Below are positions 33,232 to 45,496 of a stretch of DNA of 64,000 nt, piece after piece. The notes under the pieces were generated by a model, which searched no databases, was not told the origin of the DNA, and saw only the letters and a list, made by a program, of their open reading frames with translations. A program made the translations under genes and the position numbers. The number at the start of each line of letters is the position of its first letter. Positions within the stretch are counted from its first letter, which is position 1. The stretch is from Termitomyces sp. T153 (taxonomy: Eukaryota; Basidiomycota; Agaricomycetes; Agaricales; Lyophyllaceae), in the NCBI GenBank assembly GCA_018296165.2, contig JACKQL020000018.1, positions 1-64,000 of the forward strand, given 5' to 3'.

Positions 33232-36200
33232 ATGAATTCTACATCTCAGGCAGCTCCGAGTCTGCCACCGATCCCGCCTGACATTGCTTCCAAGTAAGTA
33301 GACACAGTATGTGCTCATACGCACTTGATAACCTTTACATATATAGAACAGGCCCACCGGTATGATTCTTATCTGATTTGTACACTCTTAAGTTTATCAA
33401 TTGACTACCCATCTCTCCCGCAGCTTATTGCATTCATGCTTGTCTGGTTCCTTTACGGCGTTACGGTGATGCAAGTTTGTCAGTTATTTTAAAAAAAAAC
33501 TACACATTTTTACAATGACCGACCAATCCTTCACTTCAGATATTTATTATCAATGGTTCCCAAAAGACAAAATCAAAATCAAAGCATTGGGTAAGGGTTT
33601 TCAGTCAAAATACAATCTTCACTTGCTAAAAGCTCTATCAACTATTCAGTCTATGGAATGTTCTTTCTAGATACTTTACAGTCAATACTCGTCGCTGCAG
33701 ATGCATTCCATTGGTTTGCCCTTGGCTTTGGGAATCTAAATTTACTCGTTAAACCTGTTACCGCTCCTTTCGATGCACCCATATTGGAAGTGATCATGGC
33801 TCTCGTCGAACAGACATTCTTCTGCTGGCGCTTACGAGTTCTGCACAAATCATGGTGGTTACCCTCCTCAATCCTCCTTGTGAGTTCACATGCTCTTTCA
33901 AGTTGCATTGTGATCTAATGTCTTTGCTGTTCTACTGTAGATAGCAATCAGTGGTGTTGTAGGAGGCATAGCTTCAGGTATTGGAGTAAGTTCTGAGCCT
34001 CTTCTTCTAGCTCGGTCAGGGTCACTGAGTGGGCCACTCCTACCTGCTCAGGGGTTTAAGCTCGGCAATTTGGCTCTTCTTTATACTCTCAAATGGCAGT
34101 TATCCGTGAGCCTCCTTTTTGAAATAGTACATCTAAGTGACATTGACAAAGATCCATTCTCTAGCTCTCTCTTGCGGCGATGGCCGTAACAGATACATTG
34201 ATTGCAGGACTATACTTGTAAAGATACCCCGTTCATCCTCCGTCAAATATGCATTCTTACCCTTTACTTACAAACAGCTTTTACGTTTAAGAACTGGCGA
34301 GATGGAGCAGACTGACAATGTTCTAACACGCATTGTGCGCCTGACGGTGGAGACGAACACAGTGACTGGTACAATAGCTTTTACACTATGACCCCGTATA
34401 TTTATCACTCAATCTGGAGACTAGCATCTGTCGGCATCATCTCGGTCGTGTGCCTTTTCGCAACACCAGTAGGTGTTGAAAGAGACTCTCAGCTTGTCGT
34501 GACTGTGGCGTTGGTTACTTCCCGGTTATTCAAGTTCGGTTCTTTATTTCTTTGTCATTTCCTTTTACTTCACCTTTACTTACTGGTACGATCATCGGCG
34601 ATCGTCACTATATAGTTTTGTTCAGCCACCGCTGGACTGGCGGTATAGTGTAGTTACTCGATTTAGAAGTCCCTCAGTTCTTTTCCAAAGACTGAGGGTA
34701 CGCACTTATTTTTCCTCACTTAGTTTTTTTTCTCTTAGCTCACTCAACCTGTAGCAGGATAACTTACTTTGTACTACAGGTTAATAAAAGAGTTCTTTTC
34801 CAAAGACTGAGGCAGGATAACTTACTTCGTACTACAGGTTACGGGCCCCGAAAAGCGCTCATTGACATAAAGTTGAAAATATGACTTCCATGACTTCATC
34901 AGGAGGAAACAACAACCCCCCTACATCCCCGGAAGAATTTCTGTTCGATGGGACAAATTACTTCATGTTCAAAGACAGAGTTAACTTAGCAGCTAAACTC
35001 AGAGGCGCGGAAGGATACCTCGATGGAACAATCCTTATGCCGACACCCAAAATGACAACAGCTATCACTACTACTCAGGCAACGGAATGGTGGGACCCAT
35101 CCCCGTCTTACCAGGAATGGCAAGCCCGGAATGTGTGGACGCTAGCATTGATTGTCTACAACACTAAAAATCCCATCGGCCTTGGGATCAACATGTCGCA
35201 CTCAGTTGCAAAAGTGTGGTCGACACTAAAAGATGCATACGGTACAGCATCAGATCTGGGAGCAAACCTAGCTGAAAATGTGCTGCATGCTACAAAATAC
35301 TCAGACAGAATGGATTTCCAAGAGCATATCACAAACCTACGGTCAAAATGGAACACTGCGGTCGACAAGGGAGCTGAGATCAAAGACAACCAGTTTAGAG
35401 CCATCGTAATCTCATTGCTCCCAGCATCCTGGGATTACATCATTGCATCACTCCAGTTGACAAAGACTTCCATCGAATTGATCGCGGGATTGAATGTTCA
35501 TTGGGAACGTCTGAAGGAATGTGCTGGTTCTGGCCCCATCTCAAATGCTCTTCTCGCAAAAACTACACAGCCCCAAAGGAGACTCGTGTGCACCAACCCA
35601 AATTGTGGGTGCACGGGACACTCGGTAGAGAACTGCTACTGGAAAGGGGGAGGAAAAGAGGGTCAGTTCCCCGCAAACTTTGGATGGAGAAGGAATGCCA
35701 CACCATCCCAATCTACCCCTCAGACCAACCAGCAGAACCCTACTGCAAATATGGCCACCACAACCATGACAGCACCTGCCAACCAAATGACATACGCCCT
35801 AATGGTGGACTTACCCTTCGCCCCTGCCGCAATCTATGATCAGAACCTAAAACCATTGGATTCTTACTTATCCGGAGTAGAGATTTTGGCTGGGGCATTT
35901 GCCGTACCGGCAGCAGGGGAGGCCCTTCTGACATATGCCGACTTGGGCGCGACCAATCACTGTTTCGTGAGACGCTCTGAATTTGAAGAATACAAAGCAT
36001 ACACCACACCCCAACAAGGCATCTCGGCGAACCGTGGAGGTGTTTTTAGCATCTTGGGAGAGGGGATAGTACGAAAGACCATGTTGATAAACAGACAGAC
36101 CTCACAATTGATCTTTAAGAGTGCCTTGCATACTCCCGACCTATCTGCAAACCTCATCTCCATTGGGAAGTTCGACAACCTGGGGTTCTCCATGGTGTTC

Positions 36201-39200
36201 AAGGGCAGACGGGCTAGTTTTGTTGACCCTAGTGGGAGAACATTCATGACCGGAGAGAAGAAGAATCGAATGTACCTTCTTGATCTCACCCCTGCCTCAA
36301 GCCTAAACCCCGCACTTAAACTCACGAGTACCAAGACCCCGTCGGACACTGGAGCCACGGTCACCAAGGTCCTTGTCGCAATGTCCCTGGACAAACCAGT
36401 CCCGCTTGACATCTGGCATCGACGGTTTGGACATGCCAGTGTACAATCAATCTGGAAGCTCAACACCAAGCAGATGGTCAGTGGTCTCCATATTCAGGGA
36501 AATTCCAATGCACCCAGCCTCTGCGAGGATTGCATTTACGGGAAACACACCACGCAACCCTACGATGGAAACTCTGAGGATGTCCAGACAGCCGGGGGGA
36601 AGGTTTACATTGATCTCTGGGGACCAGCATCAGTGATGTCATTGGGTGGCGCATTGTACCTGATGATGTTTACTGATGCCGGGTCGTCTTGATTGCAGGC
36701 CGCATATTTGGCAAATAAAGCTGGCGAGACAACCCTTGCAGCCCTGAAGTCATACATGACCAAAGCTGAACGGCAGACCAGAAACAAGCTCAAAACCATC
36801 CAAATCAACAATGGGAGGGAGTGGGTTAACCAGCTATGGCATGGGTACTGTCAGGAGATGGGCATAGTAATGAAACCCGTCATACCATATGCCCACTCTC
36901 AGAACGGGGTCATTGAGCGTTCAATTCACACCGTCTTCAATGGGGTTCGATGTCTACTTGCAGAAAGCGGCCTCCCAAAAAGCCTATGGGGCGAGGCTGC
37001 TGCCACCATCATCTACACTCGAAACCTGTTGCCTTCATTGTGCCACCCTGATGCTGTCCCAGAGGAAAGATGGACAGGGAAAAAGCAGGACGTTGGACAT
37101 TTGCGTCCCTTTGGCTGTGTTGGCTATGCAAGGGTTCCCAAAGAATTGATCAGATTGAAACTCGACCCTAGATCGGTAAAGTACATACTGGTTGGGTACT
37201 CAAGCCATGGTTACCACCTATACGACAAAGCACACTGCCTAATAATCACTAGTCGCAATGTGATCTTCGAGGAGGGCTCAGGCCACAGGACTGTACAGAT
37301 GTCGGACAACAATAGTTTAGAGAACTCCGCAACAACACTGCAAAACCCCGCAACGAGCTCAATCCCGCCTGTTCGGCAACAGATCACCCCTCGAATCAGG
37401 GCCACAGATGGCCCCTTGCACCCTGTGGAAGCACCATCAGACACTGAGAAACCTCTGAGCCCTGATGACTTACCAATTGCATTATGGCAATCTGCTCGAA
37501 CCATACGCCCTATGTGCGCCATCTTGGAGGCTCGGGAGATGTTGACAGCTCAGTCTGCCGCCCACGCTGCTGGAGAAGAGTGGGCTGGGGGAGATTGTGT
37601 CCCTGAGGCGCTGTTGACCACGGCTTTTGCCTTCCTTGCTTCAACGGAGGCTGGGGGGGACCTGTCAGCACCTAGGAGTTACTGGGAGGCGATGAGGAGA
37701 CATGACCTATGGGTGCCTGCTATGGAGGCTGAGCTGGATGTCATGAAGGAGAAGGAGGTCTGGGACGTAGTTAGAATTGAGGACATACCGGCGGGGAAAA
37801 AGATGGTTGATTGCATGTGGGTGTACGCAAACAAATATAATGCCAAGGGGGAGAGTGTGAAGAGGAAAGCTCATCTGGTGGCAAAGGGTTATACACAGGT
37901 CAGAGGGGAAGATTTCGATGAAACTTATGCATTGGTCATACGCCTGGAGTCAATGAGGATGATGGTGGCTATTGCAGCGGCAAGAGGGATGCATTTGTGG
38001 CAAGTTGACTTTGTTTCTGCTTATTTGAACAGTAAACTTGAACATACCATTTATATGAAACACCCGCTGGGTTTTTGTGAGGGGGAGGGAAAGGCGTTGC
38101 ACCTCAAGAAAACCCTCTACGGACTCATGCAAGGTGGCCACAACTGGTGGTACAACCTCGACCAGGTGTATAACGAACTCGGATACCTTGCTTCCAGGGC
38201 AGACAGCTGTGTTAGGTACAAACGAAATGCCGACGAACATACAATCACGGACAACTACAATGACGATGTACTAGGAGCTTCAACCACCGAGGCCAGGTCT
38301 CAGGTAGCCAAGGCAGAATTAGGATCAAAATTCGAAGTTAAGGATATGGGAGAGCTGAAATATATATTAGGTGTTTGTGTCGATCGAGATCAAACTACGG
38401 GTGACATCCATCTATCACAGCGGTCTTATTTGGAGTGAATGTTGGACCGTTTTGGTTTTAGGTCATTGAACCCCCGACACACACCCCTCCCTACCGGACT
38501 GATCCTGACCGAGTCCCAGTCACCGCAAAATGATGATGACAAGCAGTATATGAAGGACAAACCATACTGTGAAGCCCTGGGCTCGTTGATGTGGGCCCAA
38601 GCCGCTACTTGACCTGACTTATCCTACGCGGTCGGACTGCTAGCGAGATTCCAGAGTAATCCCGGACCTGCTCACTGGAAGGCCTTAGCCCATGTGATGC
38701 AGTATGTGAATGGGACTTTGGATTATTGCATCACCTACCGATCTGGGGCTGACCTCAAACCCATTGGTTATGTTGACGCCGACTACGGAGGGGACCTTGA
38801 CACCCGCCGCTCGACCGGCGGATATGTATTCACCATGGCCGGGGGAGCCGTGTCGTGGAGCTCCAAAAGACAACCTACTGTCGCCCTTTCGACTACCGAG
38901 GCCGAGTACATGGCCCTGACCCGCGGCGCACAGCAGGCTATGTGGATGTATAACTGGTTACTTGATGTCGACCTCCCTCAGATGCTCCCAGCCATCCTTC
39001 GCGTTGACAACTCACCAGCGCTGTTCTTAGCTCAGTACACTAAAGGACATGCCCGCGCGAAACATATTGACATTTGGCATCACTACATACACGAACGCGT
39101 CAAGATGGGGGACATTGACGTCATTCACATCCCCTCGACTGAGAACCCAGCTGATCTCTTTACCAAACCCTTGGCTCGCACGCTCCACACCCACATGATC

Positions 39201-40031
39201 GAACTGCTGGGTCTCAGCCCGACGCTTTGAGTCTGGGGGAGTGTTGAAAGAGACTCTCAGCTTGTCGTGACTGTGGCGTTGGTTACTTCCTGGTTATTCA
39301 AGTTCGGTTCTTTATTTCTTTGTCATTTCCTTTTACTTCACCTTTACTTACTGGTACGATCATCGGCGATCGTCACTATATAGTTTTGTTCAGCCACCGC
39401 TGGACTGGCGGTATAGTGTAGTTACTCGATTTAGAAGTCCCTCAGTTCTTTTCCAAAGACTGAGGGTACGCACTTATTTTTCCTCACTTAGTTTTTTTTT
39501 CTCTTAGCTCACTCAACCTGTAGCAGGATAACTTACTTCGTACTACAGGTTAATAAAAGAGTTCTTTTCCAAAGACTGAGGCAGGATAACTTACTTCGTA
39601 CTACAGTAGGCGGTTCTTGTTTGAATTGTTCCTGACCCTGATCAGAACCTTGAATAGCATGGTTCCACCATAGTGCTAGCTCCGTAAGTCCTTCATTCTC
39701 CTCGTTTTTTTACTTCACTCACTCACTTTTTTTTCACAACTTCTAGAACATACGCTCTTGGAAAGTTGTACGTCATCCCTCTATGTTCATTAGTCATGAC
39801 TCATCCTAACATTTCGGAAGATACGTTAATACCCTCCTAGCCATTTTGAACAATCGTTATTATATGACCTCTAGGGGAAGGTTCCTGCCAAACTGTACAG
39901 TGCTCTCTAGCGGAATGGAGATCCAGTTCGGCCAGCCACCAGCAGAGTTGTTGCAGGGTCAGACTACTGAGGCACAACGAAACAGTCAAGCAGGACAGTT
40001 TAAAACACAAGTGTTCTGCGAAGCTGTCTGA
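33232..40031 (+). CDS. DUF6534-type multi-pass membrane protein, interrupted by copia element
   Basis: Starts MNSTSQAAPSLPP. Exons in order: PPLIAFMLVWFLYGVTVMQ region, IYYQWFPKDKIKIKAL, VYGMFFLDTLQSILVAADAF, LLVKPVTAPFDAPILEVIMA, FFCWRLRVLHKSWWLPSSIL, IAISGVVGGIASGIG, GFKLGNLALLYTLKWQLS, LSLAAMAVTDTLIAGLYL, LLRLRTGEMEQTDNVLTRI, ASVGIISVVCLFATP. After the transposon come HGSTIVLAP, TYALGKL, YVNTLLAILNNRYYMTSRGR and a tail ending VFCEAV. Spacing of hydrophobic segments and the (N)TLLA.LN motif fit the basidiomycete DUF6534 integral membrane family, whose function is unknown. All exon joins keep frame once the copia and the host intron around it (34469 to about 39656) are treated as one intron. 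Confidence 0.8.
34474..34836 (+). repeat. 5' LTR of copia element
   Basis: TGTTGAAAGAGACTC ... CGTACTACA, preceded by the target duplication gtagg (34469-34473). It differs from the 3' LTR by about three positions in 364 (two C/T changes and one T-run length). Confidence 0.96.
34881..39230 (+). pseudogene. Copia gag-pol reading frame
   Basis: Single gag-pol frame of the copia element. Gag lies at codons 1 to about 300, protease near codon 354, integrase about 480-800, RT about 940-1180, RNase H about 1280-1440. Three in-frame TGA codons break it into 603, 581 and about 57 plus 206 codon pieces with no frameshift. At 38436 and 38610 the family residue is arginine (LERML, ATRPDLSYAV), so CGA became TGA. 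The protease codon at 35943 is ttg (Leu) where tcg/agc (Ser) is expected. Confidence 0.93.
39242..39605 (+). repeat. 3' LTR of copia element
   Basis: TGTTGAAAGAG ... CGTACTACA, followed by gtagg (39606-39610). Nearly identical to the 5' LTR. Confidence 0.96.
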
Positions 40032-41193
40032 CTCAAGACCATAGTGTAGTTACGAAGGCTCCTAAATTATTACATAATTTCTGAAAATGATATGTCAAGT
40101 TCGGAAGATTACGCACAAGTACCTATCAATTTCAACAATTGCTTCGTTATCACCAGGAAGTATCAATCCAAGCTGATTTCTGAACAAAGTTTAACATTGG
40201 CCTGCTCTTCAGTGATGATGATACATTCTTATATAACTACTCCTTATGCCTACAAGGTAGCTTCATGTACTACCTACGTAACAAGGACAGAGCTGACCAT
40301 GTGCGCCCTACAAGGTCCGAATTTTAAAGGTAGGAATTCCTGCAGCACGAGTTATTTCTCCCATCAACATAAGAGTAAGAAGGTTCCGAAAAAATGATTG
40401 GAGGTTCATGAAACAATCCTATTGGATACTGACCAGCAGACATTGGGTGAAGGAAACACTGATTAGATTCAACATTTTCTCTGTGTTTTCAGGTATGCCG
40501 GATACAAGAACAGGTACTCTCGAATCTGCACCACAATCCCATCCAGCCACGGCAAACATGCAATGCCATTATACATACTACATACTACATACTTCAGCCC
40601 ACCACAGATTCATCTAATCCATATCCACTTCCTCTCATCATTTGGTTGGGAATAGATCCACCAATCTTTCTTTCCATTGTCGGGTGATGTAAAACTTGAG
40701 GTAGGAATGAATGAAGGACCTTGTCATGGTAAGCTTGGCTTGATGAGAGTCGAGAAAAAAAATCATAGGAACAAGAATGCACAGGGTACGGGAAAGGAAG
40801 ATGTAGAAAACCCACACAAGTGAGCTGACTTCAAAAGCATGACTGCACCAGTTTGATTGACATCCAGATAATCACAAATTATCCACCAAATTAGGTAGTC
40901 TGAGGGCAAGTACAAGTGTAGTATATATATAGAACTCTAATTAATGCCATCATGAGGGTCATTCGAAAGGGCACGTCCCTCATAGAAGTTATCCAGGAAG
41001 CATTTACACTTACATTTGAACTAAAACATGGAGCCAGAGCCAAAGAGAAAACTATTGAGAGAACCAAGCAAACGGTGATGTTAGATGTTTGATAATTTGA
41101 ACTTGAAAGGCTTATTCCATCCTGGAGGAACACTAGTCAGTGACCAAATTTATATCATGCGACCATCACACGTACCTAGCTTATTATTCCGAG
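40032..41193. other. Intergenic region, no gene recognised
   Basis: AT-leaning sequence with a short (tacatac)n tract near 40575-40600. Open frames at 40092-40397 and 40891-41133 show no known motif or splice context. Confidence 0.35.
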
Positions 41194-42030
41194 TTATTTA
41201 AAGTAATAAGTGGCACGTTTCAGCCCCTGCAGATTTGGCGAGTCTGAAAATACGATATGTTGAACAATTGGCGCAGAAGTCCTTCGTGGGTTCGCAATCG
41301 CGTAATTCATGAACGTTGCTGGGGCAAATCCGGTATGCTCAAAGTCGAGTGCATGTAAATCTGGGCCAGAAACAAGGAAATTACGCAAACTGATGTCATC
41401 GTGATAGAAGCAGATAGGTTCGGCAGATAAGTTCACGGTAAGTTGTTGGAAACTCAATACCTACGGCCGCCATAATCAGTAGGGTTCATATCACGGTGGA
41501 AAGCATGTTTACGTTGTTGAACTGGATATCTATCTGTTCCACGGACTCATATGTTGGTCCCCTGTCATCTCGCCAGAGACTATGGCGCATCGTACCACCC
41601 TCCACAGGTCCGAGCTTTCCATCTTTGGGTGGTGGTAATGTCAAAAGCCATTGAACTGCGTCAACGATACGAGGAATATCTGAGAACTAGACCGGGAACA
41701 TACTCCATGACAATGGATCCCAGAGAGTGTTCTTCCCAGGCATCATAGACTTCTGGAACTTTGAATGGTGGGCTGGGATCACGCTTCAGAAGATGGAAGA
41801 CGTAGGTTTGCATACGAGCCTCGCTAAGGGTGACATATTCGCTGAATTTGATCAGAGCAAGAGGAGTAGAAGAGTTAGGAGACCTGTAGACATAATGAGA
41901 GGTGCCACGCTGACTGATTTGGAGTTGCTCTATGAAATGAGCATCGCAAAGCTTGACGAGCTGGTCACGAGAGGGCAGGCCTGGGATAGTCTAAACAATT
42001 ATATCCGTAGACATCGACACAAGATGTGGT
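41194..42030 (-). pseudogene. Aminoglycoside-phosphotransferase-like kinase (probably broken)
   Basis: Minus strand. The N-lobe piece is LALIKFSEYVTLSEARMQTYVF (ATP-site Lys and helix-C Glu) followed by PEVYDAWEEHSLGSIVMEYVPG (hinge). The next piece is RIVDAVQWLLTLPPPKDGKLGPVEGGTMRHSLW. After an intron comes VLSFQQLTVNLSAEPICFYHDDISLRNFLV (catalytic HDD....N loop) and LHALDFEHTGFAPATFMNYAI (metal-binding D). The arrangement fits the APH superfamily kinases expanded in basidiomycetes, with unknown substrates. The frame between the hinge and RIVDAV does not join cleanly, and I could not find the first exon, so the gene is likely truncated or frameshifted. Confidence 0.65.
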
Positions 42031-42164
42031 CGGGTTATGAATGATCGTTGCGACAAAGCAAGCCAGGTCACAAGGGAACTTGTAATTGTCCTTATTTGTG
42101 TCTATGCGGATCTTCCACGGGGAGCGACCGCAACATTACTTGAATGGGACGACGCACTCAGGCA

Positions 42165-42664
42165 CCGCCGAGGTTCTGAGTCTCTCGCTGACGTGGAGCA
42201 GGCAAATGTTGGAGATGTCGTAGATGTATATTTCAACTTTGAGGACGACGGCAAGTGTCTTGCGGTCAAACTCGATCGATGGCGAGGATGCAAGATAAAA
42301 CCAGCAGCCCGCAGATAATCGAGTAGCGCTGCAGGGCACAGGAATTGGCGGCGGCGAGGATATCATTCACAACCAGCCGATCTTGACGATCCGTACCTTG
42401 CGAGTGCCCGTGATGTGCAGAACAGCCGTTCCACAATTCTTCGATCTCCATCGTCGTCAAATACTTGTCTGGGAATGCTGGTGAGGATAACACAGCACTC
42501 ATGATATACACGCGACCAAATGGACCGCAGTTCGTGATGCTGTATAATTTTCTCGTGCCTACGGAAACGCAACTAATGGATCTTTTCAGCCACATAGCGC
42601 AGTCGAAGTTGACAAAGTTAGTTACTGTGAACCTTCGTTTGGCAATCACTGATCCGGGTGGATG
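42165..42664 (-). pseudogene. ATG18 second copy, N-terminal part
   Basis: Minus strand, closely similar to 32150-32810 of the full gene. It encodes [36 protein letters not shown] and [21 protein letters not shown]. About 130 bases containing exon 1 and the start codon are missing, replaced by a short join near 42605-42625, though upstream flank (ggcaatcactgatccgg.tggatgat) is retained. Homology stops near LLHV, close to the intron before ICALSPSA. The matching C-terminal half lies 6 kb away at 48755-50890, in the wrong order. Confidence 0.85.
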
Positions 42665-43099
42665 ATCCAGGTCCACGATTGATGGCAGTAAATCTTACTC
42701 GTGAAAACCTCACACCGCGTATCATGAATCCGCCACAATATCTTCACTTTTATATTCTCATGCCTGCGTCTCAGAGAAACCTCGTGCGTATGGGATGCTT
42801 GATTACCAAGTTAGTCCACAACTTCAACACACACATCCGTCCGCGTCCCATGCAACTCTCATCCACTAGAGCAAACCCCTCTAAAAGTGCCATCAAGGAC
42901 CATCCTGCCAGATGTGGAGGGAAAAGCCAACAATGTCAATGGAGATGCACACAAATGGAAACATGGCAGAGGGGGTGTGGCTGTCCCTATATCAACACCT
43001 CTGCAAAAATATCAGTAGTCTACACTACAGCACTGCTAGGTCCGACTCACTGCTGCTCTTCAATGTCAAGTGCAAGTAGGATCCAGAATAAATCAGTAT

Positions 43100-44992
43100 C
43101 CAGCATCCAGTCTCTGGCTACTAATCCAGTGTCTGACATATTACTGCCATGCTTTGCTTGGAGGTCTATGGTTCAAGCCTCAAGGATGTCCATTGCCTTT
43201 TTGTCTTGGTTCCTCAGACTTTCCACAGTAGTGATCTCAGCCTCCCAGATTGATATCAGCTCTGCTGAGATTTCTATTTATTATTCAATGAGATAATGGA
43301 CAGTAGCCTCACTCATTCTCAATGGCTGTCAAGTATTTTTGACATAGGAATGGAACCATATCAAGTAACTTCTTCCAGTTGGAGTCACACATATGATCAT
43401 CAAGGACTTCTGCCCAATGTACAAGAGTAGCAGTTTGTGTCATCCATAAAACTTCATTGAGTATAGACCAAAGACTTTCAATTATCTCCCCAGCAAGGTG
43501 GCCAACTCCTGAAATAAATGATGGGACAAAACACAAAAAGTAATTTTCTTTGTGGCCATGGACATGAAGGAGGCCAATTGCATAGTCAACCAGTTGATGT
43601 AAAACTTCCCCAGCTTTTGCTAATTGCTAAAAGAACTTGTCACACCACTGGCATGCTATGTCATATACTAGCAAGAGACACTTGATACATTTCATGTTGC
43701 TTGTCTTCAGTGCACATCTGATGGAAAAGTCTGTATACATGGTCTTTGCCATGGGTTAAGTTTGTTATGTTGGGAGCAAAGCAGTCATGGCAGGTACATG
43801 CCATTGCAACAATTCCAGTAATGTCACATGATTTTTTCATTAGGAGTGCCTCTTCAATGATCCTGAATGTGTTTTTACAAGGAGCTCCCTAGGCAATGGA
43901 CCCACTGGACAACCAGAAGGGAGTTCATAGCAGATAGCAGACAGCAGACAGTGTACTGGAGGTGCATTCAGAGAGGCAATTGAATCAAACATTAATAGTC
44001 AATCAATGGCACATGTTAGTTTGACCAACAAACAATCCAAGGAAAAACTCACCATTGGCCTATCCTTTGTACACTTAAGATATTCATCAAGTTATTCCAC
44101 CTCCTTTGGAATGCCATACATTCCAAGCAGGCTTATGATGACAGACATCATCTGCCTTGAAGTTTCCATCCATCATCAATGAGCAATTCAACTTCCACTG
44201 AACTGGATCTTCTTCCCAGTTTGATGGAATATTCACTCCTGGTTGAGGGCAAGTGGGACAGAATATTGCAAGTTCACCATGCTCTGGTGCCATTGGTTCT
44301 TTTGTCTCATCATGTCCAAAACCTGCCCAGTTCTATTTTTAACCACTGCCATAAATGGGAAAGTTGTTATGATTCACAATAGAAGTTAACTACTTCACCT
44401 GAAGAAGCAATTGATGAAGTGATCCTTGCAAGTTTCTGCCAATAGTGATAAGCAGAGGCTTTGCACCCTAAATTAGTCAGACAGAAATTATCTAGAACAA
44501 CAGCCATTGTAAAATATGTCCATGTCTGGTTGAATGTGCTGGGAATGTGCTGGGAGTGAATAACATCCTCAACCAAGACATCTTGGTCAGAACACTTGCA
44601 TGCAACAACACTGATGTGTGTGTACAATGTGTGTGATTGGGTTTTCAAAGCAATCAATTCTCTCAATATGGCACCCATATGTAGCTGGGGGATTTCATCC
44701 AGCAGTGGCTGCAGTGGAAGGAAGTCCATCAACATAAGCAGTATGATTTTCCTCCATTTGTTGTGGTCCATGTGAGGGAACATTTTCTATTAGTAGGTAC
44801 TTCTTCCAATGGCAGTTCTCCACCTTCCATGGTGTCATTGTCCTCTAGTTTCTGTTGCTCCTCTGGTATCTGAATTCTAGCCAGGATTTCAGTGTGTGAG
44901 GTAAGCATAAATGCATTTGATGGATTTGACTCCAGATCCATGGACAAAACCTCTACATCTGCTGATGAGACTTGTTGCTCCTGCTGCAGCAA
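43100..44992 (-). pseudogene. KDZ (Kyakuja-Dileera-Zisupton) transposase relic
   Basis: Minus-strand pieces in order: MAVVLDNFCLTNLGCKASAYHYWQKLARIT (44.4-44.55 kb), GELAIFCPTCPQPGVNIPSNW followed by LMMDGNFKADD (44.15-44.27 kb), TGIVAMACTCHDCFAPNITNL (about 43.8 kb), and VPSFISGVGHLAGEIIESLWSILNEV with AEVLDDHMCDSNWKKLLDM (43.35-43.53 kb). CP.CPQPG, DGNF, the C.C..C.F.P cluster, the GE..E..W block and LDDHM.D.NWKK are hallmarks of KDZ transposases, cut-and-paste enzymes common in Agaricomycetes. Stops and shifts occur throughout, so it is dead. Terminal inverted repeats were not found. Confidence 0.85.
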
Positions 44993-45199
44993 ATGATCAG
45001 ACAGCAGATCTGCTACCCCTATCTAGTCTTGGGTTTGAATCCCTTACTTGACATACATCTTCTATAAGATTACTTTTTTTTTTCTTCCATGCCACCTCAC
45101 TAAAATTTCTTCAGGCCTGTTTTTTCAGTAATCTATGGCTTAATAGTTTCAAACATTGTGCATTTGTTCTTTATATTGGTCTGGTTGAGGATATGAAGC

Positions 45200-45496
45200 T
45201 GTAGAGTAAAACACATTGTAAGACTACAGGTGACAGTAAGTAAAGGTAATCCAAAAAGTATAGTAAGTCTGGCTCACCCTTAGTCACTCCACATAAATGT
45301 AAGGTGATTGAGGGTGGCAGATTTTGTGTATTCAATCCTCAGGTGAATAAAAATAAGGTTTGGCAAAGGATAGTAAATAAGCTCACATGAAAACACAAGG
45401 CTAGCAAGTGGTGATGTTTGAAAAAAGTAAGTGAAAATGAAAAAGGAAATATTTAGACTTTTAGGCTTTGACACAACCCTGCATGTCCCTCTCAAC
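45200..45496 (-). repeat. 3' LTR of minus-strand copia relic
   Basis: On the minus strand a purine tract (catctgggggag) is followed by TGTTGAGAGGGACATG, closely like the purine tract and LTR start of the copia at 34.5 kb. The far end (tgtag at 45200) is chosen by analogy with the CTACA end of that element. Confidence 0.55.

Larger units (their letters stand above)
34474..39605 (+). mobile_element. Ty1/copia retrotransposon, young, with three nonsense codons
   Basis: 5.13 kb with 363/364-base LTRs, target duplication gtagg on both sides and a purine tract (gtctgggggag) before the 3' LTR. One continuous frame of about 1,450 codons runs 34881-39230. It encodes Gag with a zinc knuckle (CTNPNCGCTGHSVENC), protease (ADLGATNHCF, where DSGA is usual), GAG-pre-integrase (WHRRFGHAS ... 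CEDCIYGKH), integrase (NGREWVNQLW, YAHSQNGVIERS), RT (KGYTQVRGEDFDETYA, YNDDVLG) and RNase H ([29 protein letters not shown]). TGA stops interrupt at 36690, 38436 and 38610. It is a recent insertion, probably no longer autonomous. Confidence 0.97.

Noticed and set aside
41727..42044. A 105-codon plus-strand open frame over the APH-like kinase
   Set aside because: The opposite strand encodes recognisable kinase blocks (IKFSEYVTLSEA, SIVMEYVPG), so this frame is a shadow.
45015..45045. Possible tRNA B-box (gggtttgaatccc)
   Set aside because: No A-box or acceptor-stem pairing at the right distance upstream or downstream.
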